Source: Christensenellaceae bacterium
Lineage (GTDB): Bacteria > Bacillota > Clostridia > Christensenellales > SZUA-584
DNA: 8,563 nt
Assembly: GCA_012719815.1 (NCBI GenBank)
Contig: JAAXZP010000131.1
Span: 1 to 8,563 of the forward strand
Direction: 5' to 3'
Made by a program: the position numbers and the translations under genes. The notes beneath the pieces were generated by a model that worked only from the letters and a program-made list of their open reading frames with translations, made no database searches and had not been told where the DNA came from. The first letter of the stretch is position 1; each line of letters starts with the position of its first letter. This document shows positions 1 to 6,412 of the stretch, piece after piece.

Positions 1-689
1 GCCTCGCACGTCCAGTGCACGTCGCACGTCAGTGAGGCGTCGTCCGCTTCTATATATAATGTCTGGTTTTTGAGCTCGATGGGAATCAGCAGCGGCGATA
101 CGGCTTTTTCGATGAGCACCCGGGCGGATATGAGCTGCGGGTTGAACCGGACGGCGCCCGCGTCCAGCCGCGATATCTTCAGCAGCGCGGAGACCAGCCA
201 CTGCAGCCGCTCCAGCTGCTGCCGCATGCGCGTGGTGAACAGGAGGCGCTTTGCGTCGGGCATCTGCGCGTCGCATAACAGGTCGGTCATCAGCAGCAGG
301 GAGGTGAGCGGGGTTTTGAGCTGGTGCGAGATGTCGGAGAGCGCGTCGGCAAGCGCGATTTTCTCGCGCTGCAGCGATTCGCTGCGCTCACGCAGCGCCA
401 CCGTTACCTTATAGATTTCGTTTTTGAGTATGGACAGCTCGCCTTCGGTGTTGTCGCGCACGTCCAGCGCGTAGTCGCCGGTGTTGATGCGCTTCAGGTA
501 ATCGCAGAGCAGGCGCAGATGTACATAGCGCTTATACGTATAGATGAGGCACAGCGAAATGAATATCAGCGAGCAGGCTGCGGCGATGATGCCTGCCGCC
601 GGGGACAGCACAAAGCCGACGCCCGTCAGCACGGCGCCGGCGATGAGCAGCGCTATCAGGAAGGAACGGAATTCGCGGTTGCGCAGCAT
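1..689 (-). CDS. Sensor histidine kinase, two-helix type (3' part beyond window)
   Basis: Membrane sensor kinase that would autophosphorylate on histidine and pass the phosphate to the response regulator encoded just upstream. I translated 229 codons by hand from the ATG at 689. Two hydrophobic helices (about residues 11-28 and 31-52) are joined by only a few residues, so there is almost no extracellular sensor domain. A HAMP-like linker and coiled coil follow (about 55-115), then the dimerisation/phosphoacceptor motif DISHQLKTPLTSL with H122. The last visible residues (HWTCEA) match the start of the N box of the HATPase domain, so most of the ATP-binding domain lies outside the window. The start is one base after the regulator's stop and has AGGTGA five bases upstream, which implies translational coupling. 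Short-loop kinases of Firmicutes often partner a nearby transporter or respond to envelope stress; the signal here is unknown. Family is certain, subfamily is not. Confidence 0.93.
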   Translation of the reverse strand, partial: MLRNREFRSFLIALLIAGAVLTGVGFVLSPAAGIIAAACSLIFISLCLIYTYKRYVHLRLLCDYLKRINTGDYALDVRDNTEGELSILKNEIYKVTVALRERSESLQREKIALADALSDISHQLKTPLTSLLLMTDLLCDAQMPDAKRLLFTTRMRQQLERLQWLVSALLKISRLDAGAVRFNPQLISARVLIEKAVSPLLIPIELKNQTLYIEADDASLTCDVHWTCE

Positions 690-690
690 G

Positions 691-1368
691 TCATTCACCT
701 GCCCGGTAGCCCAGCCCGCGCACCGTATGGATGAGCCTGGGGTTCTGCGGGTCGTCTTCGATTTTTTCGCGCAGGCGCTTGATGTATACCGACAGCGTGT
801 TGTCGGTGACGAACTCGCCGCCCACGTCCCAAATGCCGTCCAGCAGCTGCGCGCGGGACAGCACCTGGCCGGGATGCGACGCGAGCGTGAGCAGCAGCCG
901 GTACTCGAGAGCGGTCAGGGGAACTTCCGCGCCGTTTTTCATCACGCGCGCCTGTTTGGTGTTGATGACGACGGGACCGAGCCGCAGCTCGTCGCCCTCG
1001 CCCGCTCTTTCGGCGCGGCGCAGCACGGTGCGCAGCCGCGAAAGCAGCTCGCGCACGCGGAAAGGTTTGGTGATGTAGTCGTCCGCACCGAGGTCGAGGC
1101 CCATCACGATGCTGACTTCTTCGTCGCAGGCGGTCAAAAACACCACAGGCATATCGCTCTGCGCGCGTATGGCGCGGCACAGGTCGTAACCGCTGCCGTC
1201 CGGCAGCGAGAGGTCGAGCAGCGCGATGTCGAAGCGCGTGCTGGCAAGCGCCTCGCGGGCGGACGCGGCGGTGTAGCAGCAGGTCACGTCGTAACCTTCC
1301 TGCCGAAGCGTGTATTCCAGGCCCATCGCAATGGTCTTATCGTCTTCCACCAGTAATAAATGTCTCAT
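691..1368 (-). CDS. OmpR/PhoB-family response regulator
   Basis: Cytoplasmic DNA-binding response regulator of 225 residues, a normal length for the family. The receiver domain (about 1-115) has the acidic pair D9/D10, phosphoacceptor D52 in LLDLSLPDGSG, T79 and K101 in the TKPF motif. The winged-helix effector domain (about 125-225) contains LTALEYRLL and ends in the typical IHTVRGLGYRAGE. The frame stays open upstream to 1554, but the first M that gives the canonical receiver start (MRHLLLVEDD) is at 1368, and the upstream 62 residues resemble no receiver extension. The gene is followed by its kinase with a one-base gap. A TATAAT box and a TGACA dyad lie directly upstream and may mark autoregulation. 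Target genes are not visible; the partner kinase is the obvious input. Confidence 0.95.
   Translation of the reverse strand: MRHLLLVEDDKTIAMGLEYTLRQEGYDVTCCYTAASAREALASTRFDIALLDLSLPDGSGYDLCRAIRAQSDMPVVFLTACDEEVSIVMGLDLGADDYITKPFRVRELLSRLRTVLRRAERAGEGDELRLGPVVINTKQARVMKNGAEVPLTALEYRLLLTLASHPGQVLSRAQLLDGIWDVGGEFVTDNTLSVYIKRLREKIEDDPQNPRLIHTVRGLGYRAGE
695..700 (-). promoter_or_regulatory. Ribosome binding site fixing the kinase start
   Basis: Reads AGGTGA on the minus strand, five bases before the ATG at 689. An earlier ATG at 694 overlaps the regulator's stop as ATGA, but its frame hits a stop after 12 codons, so the start at 689 is the real one. Confidence 0.7.
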
Positions 1369-1378
1369 ATTACCTGCC

Positions 1379-1384
1379 ATTATA
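1379..1384 (-). promoter_or_regulatory. Candidate -10 box for the two-component genes
   Basis: A perfect TATAAT on the minus strand. No good -35 sits 16-18 bases upstream (17-base spacing gives ATGCAA), which would fit an activator-dependent promoter. The predicted transcription start near 1372 leaves only about four untranslated bases before the ATG at 1368. Either the mRNA is nearly leaderless or this box is not the functional promoter. Confidence 0.4.
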
Positions 1385-1406
1385 CCCGATAGCTTAGAGC
1401 TTTGCA

Positions 1407-1420
1407 TGACAGATTTGTCA
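1407..1420. promoter_or_regulatory. Inverted repeat TGACA-N4-TGTCA, possible regulator site
   Basis: A perfect five-base dyad with a four-base centre (TGACA GATT TGTCA), placed just upstream of where a -35 element for the TATAAT at 1379-1384 would lie. This is a common position for an activating response regulator. The sequence shows the dyad; the binding protein is an inference. Confidence 0.4.
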
Positions 1421-1451
1421 CAGTCAAAATAATTAACCCCTAAGTGGGAGC

Positions 1452-1520
1452 CGCTGGACCGGCAAGCAGGAGCGAAGCGCCGGGCAAGGCTTTTGCCAGC
1501 GTTATGCGGCAGTTTCCGCA
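1452..1520. other. GC-rich hairpin cluster in the divergent intergenic region
   Basis: Three nested or adjacent inverted repeats are visible. CGCTGG (1452-1457) can pair with CCAGCG (1496-1501). CCGGC (1459-1463) can pair with GCCGG (1479-1483) inside that. TGCGG (1505-1509) can pair with CCGCA (1516-1520) around a six-base loop. No T-run follows on either strand, so these are not intrinsic terminators. The cluster could be a structured leader of the minus-strand genes or a dispersed palindromic repeat. I cannot identify it. Confidence 0.4.
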
Positions 1521-1542
1521 GGAGGCCCGACGACATAAATTC

Positions 1543-1571
1543 TTGAATACGCAAATCAAGTGTGTTATATT
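1543..1571 (+). promoter_or_regulatory. Sigma-A-type promoter of the DUF1015-aspartate kinase operon
   Basis: -35 TTGAAT (1543-1548), 17-base spacer, -10 TATATT (1566-1571) preceded by the extended TGn motif at 1563-1565. The predicted start near 1578 gives a leader of about 25 bases with AGGAGG at 1593-1598. An imperfect dyad, CTTGA (1542-1546) with TCAAG (1556-1560), covers the -35 and could be an operator. Confidence 0.75.
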
Positions 1572-1603
1572 ACCGTTATGCCTTAGGGCTCTAGGAGGTT
1601 GGA

Positions 1604-3139
1604 ATGGATACTGAACAGCTGGGAATCCTTTTCCCGGAGATACTGATACCCGATAAAAAGATCAACAAACAGAAATGGTCTGTTATCGCATGCGATCAAT
1701 TCACCTCGAATGAGGATTACTGGATAAAAACGTCGAAGATTGTGGGCGGCGCGCCTTCCACGCTGCATATCATCGTGCCGGAAGCGCATTTGAGCTACCC
1801 GGACGTGGAGGACAGGATCAGCCATGCCAAGCAGACGATGCGCGATTACCTGGAAGACGGCGTGCTGGTGAAGCTCCCCAGGGGCGTGATGCTGGTGGAG
1901 CGCGAAACGCCGTACGGCACGCGCATCGGGCTGGTGCTGGCGGTGGACCTCGAGCAGTACGACATCGACTATCACAAAAAGCCGCTGATCCGCGCGACGG
2001 AGCAGACGGTGCCGGAGCGGCTGCCCATACGCATGAAGCTGCGGGAGGGCTCGGTGATCGAGTGCCCGCACGTGATGCTGATAATCGACGACCCCAAGGA
2101 TACCGTGATCGGGCCGGTGTATGACGCGAAGGAGCAGCTGCCCAAGATGTACGATATGCCGCTGATGATGGGCGGCGGGCATCTTAAGGGATGGTTTGTG
2201 GAAGACCCGGCGCTATTGGATGGCATTGTATCCGCGCTGGCGCGGCTCAAGCAAAACGCGCGCGACGGCATGCTGTTTGCGGTGGGCGACGGCAACCACT
2301 CGCTGGCGGCGGCCAAGGGCGTATGGGAGCAGCGCAAGGCGCAGCTCACCGAGGAGGAGAGGGAAAACAACCCGCTGCGCTACGCGCTGGTGGAAGTGGT
2401 CAACCTGTATGACAACGGCATCACGATGCATCCTATTCACCGCGTGCTGTTTAACGTGGACGTGCCGGTGGTGCTCAACGCCCTGGTGTCAATACTCAAC
2501 AAGCAGGGGCAGGACGCGTCGATGATCTACACGCGGGGTACGCGCATCCAGCGGCGCGAAGGCGTGCAGATTATCCGTTTCGAATCCAAGATGTCCAAAG
2601 GGCATATTGAGGTAAGAAGGCCGAAGCATTCCCTGCTGGCGCAGACGCTGACGGAGGCGCTGGACATACTGCTTGAGCAGCTGCCCCGCGCGCAGGTGGA
2701 CTATATCCACGGCGACGAGGAATTCCATAACCTGGTGAAATCCAGCCATGCCTGCCTGGGCTTCCTGATGGAGCCGATGCGCAAGGATGAGCTGTTTGAC
2801 GCGGTGGTGACTTACGGCGTGCTGCCCCGGAAGGCTTTTTCCATGGGCATGGCCGAGGAGAAGCGCTACTATTATGAATGCCGCCTGCTGGTAAACGCCA
2901 GCGAGGAGGCGGAAGCGGAAGAGGAGATGCCCGCGCCGGATACGGTGCAGGCTGAGGCGCAGCCGATTGAAGCGGCGGAGACGGAGCCGCCCGAGCCGGT
3001 TGTGCAGAACGCGCCCCAGTATGGCGCGCCGGACGAGCCGGACATGGAACCGGACGCGGAGGAAGAGGAACAGGACAGGCCGGCAAAACGTTCGATATGG
3101 CGGCTGTTTGGGAAGAGGAAACACGATGAAGGTATGTAA
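1604..3139 (+). CDS. DUF1015 family protein with acidic linker and amphipathic tail
   Basis: Member of the DUF1015 family (COG4198), whose biochemical role is not established to my knowledge. It opens with the typical clostridial start (ILFPEILIPD, then WSVIACDQFTSNEDYW). It carries the hallmark GDGNHSLAAAK at residues 228-238, which recalls the DGHHR motif of ParB-like and free serine kinase folds; that link is my inference. The family core ends near residue 430, close to the usual length of roughly 410-430. An E/P/A-rich, probably disordered stretch follows (431-491), then a basic, W/F/L-containing tail (RPAKRSIWRLFGKRK, about 492-506). This tail resembles C-terminal membrane-targeting helices. 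The start at 1604 has AGGAGG five bases upstream. The last 14 bases overlap the aspartate kinase gene, so the two are probably co-translated. I recall family members near serine biosynthesis genes in Clostridia, which would fit an amino-acid role. Confidence 0.93.
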   Translation: MDTEQLGILFPEILIPDKKINKQKWSVIACDQFTSNEDYWIKTSKIVGGAPSTLHIIVPEAHLSYPDVEDRISHAKQTMRDYLEDGVLVKLPRGVMLVERETPYGTRIGLVLAVDLEQYDIDYHKKPLIRATEQTVPERLPIRMKLREGSVIECPHVMLIIDDPKDTVIGPVYDAKEQLPKMYDMPLMMGGGHLKGWFVEDPALLDGIVSALARLKQNARDGMLFAVGDGNHSLAAAKGVWEQRKAQLTEEERENNPLRYALVEVVNLYDNGITMHPIHRVLFNVDVPVVLNALVSILNKQGQDASMIYTRGTRIQRREGVQIIRFESKMSKGHIEVRRPKHSLLAQTLTEALDILLEQLPRAQVDYIHGDEEFHNLVKSSHACLGFLMEPMRKDELFDAVVTYGVLPRKAFSMGMAEEKRYYYECRLLVNASEEAEAEEEMPAPDTVQAEAQPIEAAETEPPEPVVQNAPQYGAPDEPDMEPDAEEEEQDRPAKRSIWRLFGKRKHDEGM

Positions 3140-4439
3140 GTTTGGCGGCAGCTCGGTGGCGGATGCTGCGCAGATCAAAAAAGTCAAAGAGATTATCGAA
3201 TCGGACAGGCAGCGGGTGTATGTGGTGCCGTCCGCGCCCGGCAAGCGGGTTGAGGGCGACACCAAGGTGACGGATATGCTGTACGCTTATCATGCCGCGG
3301 TGTCCCGCGGGGAAAGCGGCGACGAGATATTCGAGGAGATAAGGCAGCGCTTTATTGATATACGCGACGGCCTGGGCGTCAGCACCGACATCGAGTCTCA
3401 CCTGGACAAGATCGCGGCGGACGTGCAGGCGGGCGCGTGCGAGGACTATACGGTGAGCCGCGGCGAGTATCTCAACGGCCTGCTGCTGGCCGATTACCTC
3501 GGCTTTGATTTCATCGACCCGGCCGGGGCGATATTCTTCAACGCGAACGGCGTGTATGAATCCGAAAAGACGCGCACCGTGATGCGCGGGCGGCTCAGGC
3601 AGTCGCGCACGGCGGTAATACCGGGATTTTACGGTTCGATGCCTGACGGCACCATCAAGACGTTTTCCCGGGGCGGCTCGGACATCACCGGCGCGATTGT
3701 GGCGCGCGCGGCGAAGGCCGACGTGTACGAAAACTGGACGGACGTGCCCGGCGTGATGATGGCGGACCCGCGCATCGTCGAGAACCCGCGCGTGATCAGC
3801 AAGATCACCTACCGCGAGCTGCGCGAACTTTCTTACATGGGTGCGACTGTGCTGCACGAGGACGCGATATTCCCGGTGTTCAAGGCGAACATCCCCATCA
3901 ACATCAAGAACACCAACGATCCGGATGCGCCCGGCACGATGATCGTGCCCAACGTGATTGACAACAACACCCATGTGATTACCGGCATTGCGGGGCGCAA
4001 GGGCTTTACCGTCTTCTCGGTGGAGAAGGCCAACATGAATGCGGAGCTGGGCTTCGGCCGGCGCATACTTTCCGCGCTGGAGAAGAACGACATCCGGTTT
4101 GAGCACATGCCGTCCGGCATTGACACGCTGAGCGTGGTGCTGGCCAACAGCGAGATAAACGGCAAGGAAGCCAAGCTGATGGACGACGTGTATAACCTTT
4201 GCCAGCCCGACTCGATGGAAATCTATGCAGGCCTTGCGCTGATCGCGACGGTGGGCCGCGGCATGATCCGCAACGTGGGCGTGGCGGCCCGGCTGTTCAC
4301 CGCTTTGGCCAATGCGAACGTCAATATCCGCATGATCGACCAGGGCTCCAGCGAGATGAACATCATCGTGGGCGTGGACGAGAAGGATTTTGAGACGGCG
4401 ATAAGGGCTATATACAAAGCCTTCTGCGACCAGGCATGA
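3126..4439 (+). CDS. Aspartate kinase, monofunctional, two ACT domains
   Basis: Phosphorylates L-aspartate with ATP to 4-aspartyl phosphate, the committed step toward lysine, diaminopimelate, threonine and methionine; a cytoplasmic enzyme. The 437 residues begin with the amino-acid kinase signature KFGGSSV (K5). SRGE (111-114), GFYG (167-170), FSRGGSD (180-186) and TDVPGVMMADPRI (205-217) follow in family order. Two ACT domains fill the C-terminus (about 284-360 and 368-437; the second has NVGVAARLFTALANANVNI), which normally bind a feedback amino acid. The effector cannot be told from the sequence. The start was chosen at MKVCKFGG, with GAGG seven bases upstream inside the preceding gene. 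Its stop overlaps the permease start in ATGA. lysC, dapG, thrA and ask are all used in this family, so I give no symbol. No other aspartate-pathway gene is in the window. Confidence 0.96.
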   Translation: MKVCKFGGSSVADAAQIKKVKEIIESDRQRVYVVPSAPGKRVEGDTKVTDMLYAYHAAVSRGESGDEIFEEIRQRFIDIRDGLGVSTDIESHLDKIAADVQAGACEDYTVSRGEYLNGLLLADYLGFDFIDPAGAIFFNANGVYESEKTRTVMRGRLRQSRTAVIPGFYGSMPDGTIKTFSRGGSDITGAIVARAAKADVYENWTDVPGVMMADPRIVENPRVISKITYRELRELSYMGATVLHEDAIFPVFKANIPINIKNTNDPDAPGTMIVPNVIDNNTHVITGIAGRKGFTVFSVEKANMNAELGFGRRILSALEKNDIRFEHMPSGIDTLSVVLANSEINGKEAKLMDDVYNLCQPDSMEIYAGLALIATVGRGMIRNVGVAARLFTALANANVNIRMIDQGSSEMNIIVGVDEKDFETAIRAIYKAFCDQA

Positions 4440-5413
4440 TCTGGCAGTCCGTTCAGGCTGTCGTTGTGATATTCCTGCTGCTGGGCGCGGGGCTGCTTGC
4501 GGCGTGGCGGAAATGGATCACGCCCGATGTGGCGGAGGCGTTTCCCAGGCTGCTTATCAATCTGGCCGTGCCCGGCATGGTGATTTACCATTTCTCCGGA
4601 TTTGACCGCGACGAACTTCTGATTGCCTGGCGGGCGCTGGCGGTGCTGGCCGCGGCGTACCCGGCGTCGTATTTCCTGGGCAAAGCGTTTGCCGCGCTTT
4701 TCAGGGTGCCGAACACCAGGCGGGGGCTTTTCTCCGTCCTTTTTTCATTTTCCAACTCGATGTTTATCGGGCTGCCGGTGGCCATGGCGCTTTTCGGCGA
4801 CCCCGGCCTGCCCTACGCGATGTATTATTACCTTGCCAATACGACGTTTTTCTGGGTGCTGGGCTACTACGTGATCCGGCGCGACGCCGACGTTATCAGC
4901 GGGCGGCGCACCCGCATATCCGCAGGGGAGATATTAATTAAGCTGGCGATTCCGCCCATCATCGCGATTATCGTGATGTTCGGGGTGGTGCTGGCGGGCG
5001 TTAAGCTGCCGGATTTTGTGGTCAGGACCGCGGGGTATTTGGGCGACCTGACCACGCCGCTGTCGCTGCTGTTTATGGGCAGCATGATATGGGAAGCCGG
5101 ACCCAAGGGACTGGGCTTTGAAAAGGACATCGGCATCGTGTTTGTCGGCCGGTTTCTTCTGGTGCCCGCCGTCATATTTTTCGCGAGCGAGGCGGGCATG
5201 GCGCTGTTTCCGGCGGGCGGCGCTTCGGCAGACCTTATTCTGATGCGCAACGTGTTTACCGTGCAGGCCGGCCTGCCGGTGATGACGCAGACGGTAATAC
5301 TTTCCCGGATGTACGGTGCGGATGCGGAGTTCGCGACCAAAAGCTTTGTCTGGACGACTTTGGCGTCCATCATCACCATACCCGCTTACATGGCGCTGTT
5401 CCGGTATATTTAG
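4436..5413 (+). CDS. AEC (auxin efflux carrier) family permease
   Basis: Integral membrane carrier of 325 residues, typical for the bacterial AEC family (Mem_trans). About ten hydrophobic segments can be picked out: roughly 6-24, 35-53, 62-89, 97-120, 125-147, 165-188, 195-218, 233-258, 268-290 and 302-323. Family-like motifs are FSNSMFIGLPV (105-115), TTPLSLLFMG (206-215), and AGLPVMTQ (278-285) followed by the late helix rich in T and P. Bacterial relatives move malate, other organic acids or amino acids; the substrate here is unknown. The ATG overlaps the aspartate kinase stop by four bases, so expression is likely coupled. Its position suggests transport of an aspartate-family metabolite, but that is inference only. 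Confidence 0.9.
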   Translation: MIWQSVQAVVVIFLLLGAGLLAAWRKWITPDVAEAFPRLLINLAVPGMVIYHFSGFDRDELLIAWRALAVLAAAYPASYFLGKAFAALFRVPNTRRGLFSVLFSFSNSMFIGLPVAMALFGDPGLPYAMYYYLANTTFFWVLGYYVIRRDADVISGRRTRISAGEILIKLAIPPIIAIIVMFGVVLAGVKLPDFVVRTAGYLGDLTTPLSLLFMGSMIWEAGPKGLGFEKDIGIVFVGRFLLVPAVIFFASEAGMALFPAGGASADLILMRNVFTVQAGLPVMTQTVILSRMYGADAEFATKSFVWTTLASIITIPAYMALFRYI

Positions 5414-5414
5414 A

Positions 5415-5448
5415 ACAGCTGCGGGAACGTGCGCTGCCGGACAGCTGT
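5415..5448 (+). repeat. ACAGCTG repeat able to form a hairpin before the last operon gene
   Basis: ACAGCTG (5415-5421) and CAGCTGT (5442-5448) can pair as a seven-base stem with a 20-base loop in the 51-base gap between the permease stop and the next start. No T-run follows, so it is not an intrinsic terminator. It could be an mRNA stability or processing element setting the expression of the last gene. The repeat is seen; the role is inferred. Confidence 0.35.
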
Positions 5449-5451
5449 GAG

Positions 5452-5457
5452 AGAAGG
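5452..5457 (+). promoter_or_regulatory. Ribosome binding site fixing the binding-protein start
   Basis: AGAAGG with a seven-base spacer to the ATG at 5465. It favours this start over the in-frame GTG at 5429, which lacks a comparable site. Confidence 0.55.
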
Positions 5458-5464
5458 CAGGGAA

Positions 5465-6388
5465 ATGGAGAGAGCCGGCAAACCGGAGAAAAATGAGAAA
5501 ACAGCCGTTACCGGGCGGTACGTGTGGACTGTCGCACTGACCGTCGTATTCATCGCGGCGCTGGCAGCGGTGGGCATTCTGATGCCCGAAAAGCCGGCGA
5601 GCGCGGTGAGGTTCGGCTTTGTGCCGGGACCCCGCGCGTACCCTGCATATGGGTTGAGCGTGAATGCGCCGGACGCCGTGATATCTTATGAGAACTACGA
5701 TGACCTGATAAGCGATCTTATCGGCGACGCCCTGGACGCGGCGCTGCTGCCCGCGGAGTATATGGAGGAGCTGGCGGGTAGTCGGTATACCGCTGCTGCT
5801 GTGGTGTGCTATATGAATCTCGTGGCCGTGGAAAACGGCACAACGATGCATTCCATAGCCGACCTGGACGGGCGCCGGATTGTGTTGCCGGGTACGCTTA
5901 TGGGCGCGCCGGAAGAGCGGATGCTGGCTGCGCTGCTCTCGTCTGCCGGAATATCGGCAGATATCATTTATGCGGATGACGGCACAATCCAGCGGATGGC
6001 GCAGGACAGGGATTTTGACGTCATGGTGCTGTCGGCCGATAAGTACGCGGCGGTGTTTCCGCGGGGCGGGGAGCCGGTCAGCCGCTTTGATCTGGCCGAC
6101 CAGTGGAGCCTGATTATGGGCTCAAGACCTCCGGCGGGCTGCTGCCTGGTGGTGCGCGATGAGACAATGGAGCAGCGGCCTGAGGACGTTTCCGACATGC
6201 TGTCCAAAATAAGGGCGGCTGTGAACTTCCTCAGAACCAGCCATAAGAAAGCAGCAATATTGGCGTCGGCAAACGGCTTCGGCGCGGATGTCGATTATAT
6301 CAGAAGAACGATTCCCCATTGCAGATTTGAATATCTGGACGGCGGCGCTGAGGCTGAGGCTTTAGAGCAGCTGCAAAGCCTGCTGTGA
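5465..6388 (+). CDS. Membrane-anchored periplasmic-binding-type protein (SsuA/NMT1-like)
   Basis: A 307-residue protein with a basic, charged N-terminus, one transmembrane helix (about 20-40) and an outside-facing domain. No lipobox cysteine and no clear signal-peptidase site are visible, so it is probably an anchored, uncleaved protein. The body resembles type II solute-binding proteins of the nitrate/taurine/thiamine-precursor group: a hydrophobic strand entering at RFGFVPG, YENYDDLISDLIGDALDAALLP, an internal SIADLDGRRIVLPGTLMG motif (the ADL-GK-I turn of that family), and a final RRTIPHCRFEYLDG. It is shorter than many relatives, stopping soon after that motif. No ABC permease or ATPase lies nearby, so it may be a ligand sensor or a partner of the preceding AEC carrier. 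The ligand is unknown. Confidence is high for coding, moderate for the fold. Confidence 0.72.
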   Translation: MERAGKPEKNEKTAVTGRYVWTVALTVVFIAALAAVGILMPEKPASAVRFGFVPGPRAYPAYGLSVNAPDAVISYENYDDLISDLIGDALDAALLPAEYMEELAGSRYTAAAVVCYMNLVAVENGTTMHSIADLDGRRIVLPGTLMGAPEERMLAALLSSAGISADIIYADDGTIQRMAQDRDFDVMVLSADKYAAVFPRGGEPVSRFDLADQWSLIMGSRPPAGCCLVVRDETMEQRPEDVSDMLSKIRAAVNFLRTSHKKAAILASANGFGADVDYIRRTIPHCRFEYLDGGAEAEALEQLQSLL

Positions 6389-6411
6389 CTGCGCCGTGAC
6401 GCAAAATTTTT
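6358..6411 (+). terminator. Weak candidate transcription end of the operon
   Basis: GGCTTT (6358-6363) pairs with AAAGCC (6375-6380) inside the last codons. After the stop, a four-base stem TGCG (6390-6393)/CGCA (6400-6403) is followed by AAATTTTT (6404-6411). The second stem is short, so this is a weak intrinsic terminator at best. No better candidate lies in the 24-base convergent gap. Confidence 0.25.
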
Positions 6412-6412
6412 A

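Noticed and set aside
544..1356. Plus-strand open frame of 270 codons opposite the response regulator
   Set aside because: It is the complement of clear receiver and winged-helix coding sequence, and its translation has no family motif.
1452..1520. Intrinsic terminator or riboswitch in the divergent gap
   Set aside because: No T-run follows the stems on either strand, and I recognise no conserved riboswitch core such as an L-box, T-box or SAM element.
1369..1554. N-terminal extension of the response regulator to the ATG at 1554
   Set aside because: Receiver domains start at MRHLLLVEDD. The extension covers a hairpin-rich, promoter-like intergenic region and has no domain-like content.
2967..3125. 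Upstream in-frame extension of the aspartate kinase
   Set aside because: It lies inside the DUF1015 tail in another frame and is arginine-rich nonsense. KFGGSSV must lie near the N-terminus, and a ribosome site precedes 3126.
2571..4106. Long open frame (511 codons) on the minus strand opposite DUF1015 and aspartate kinase
   Set aside because: It is antisense to two well-recognised genes, has R/H/A/P-rich composition typical of a GC-rich shadow frame, and shows no recognisable domain.
5429..5464. GTG start for the binding-type protein
   Set aside because: No ribosome site precedes it, whereas AGAAGG is well placed for the ATG at 5465.
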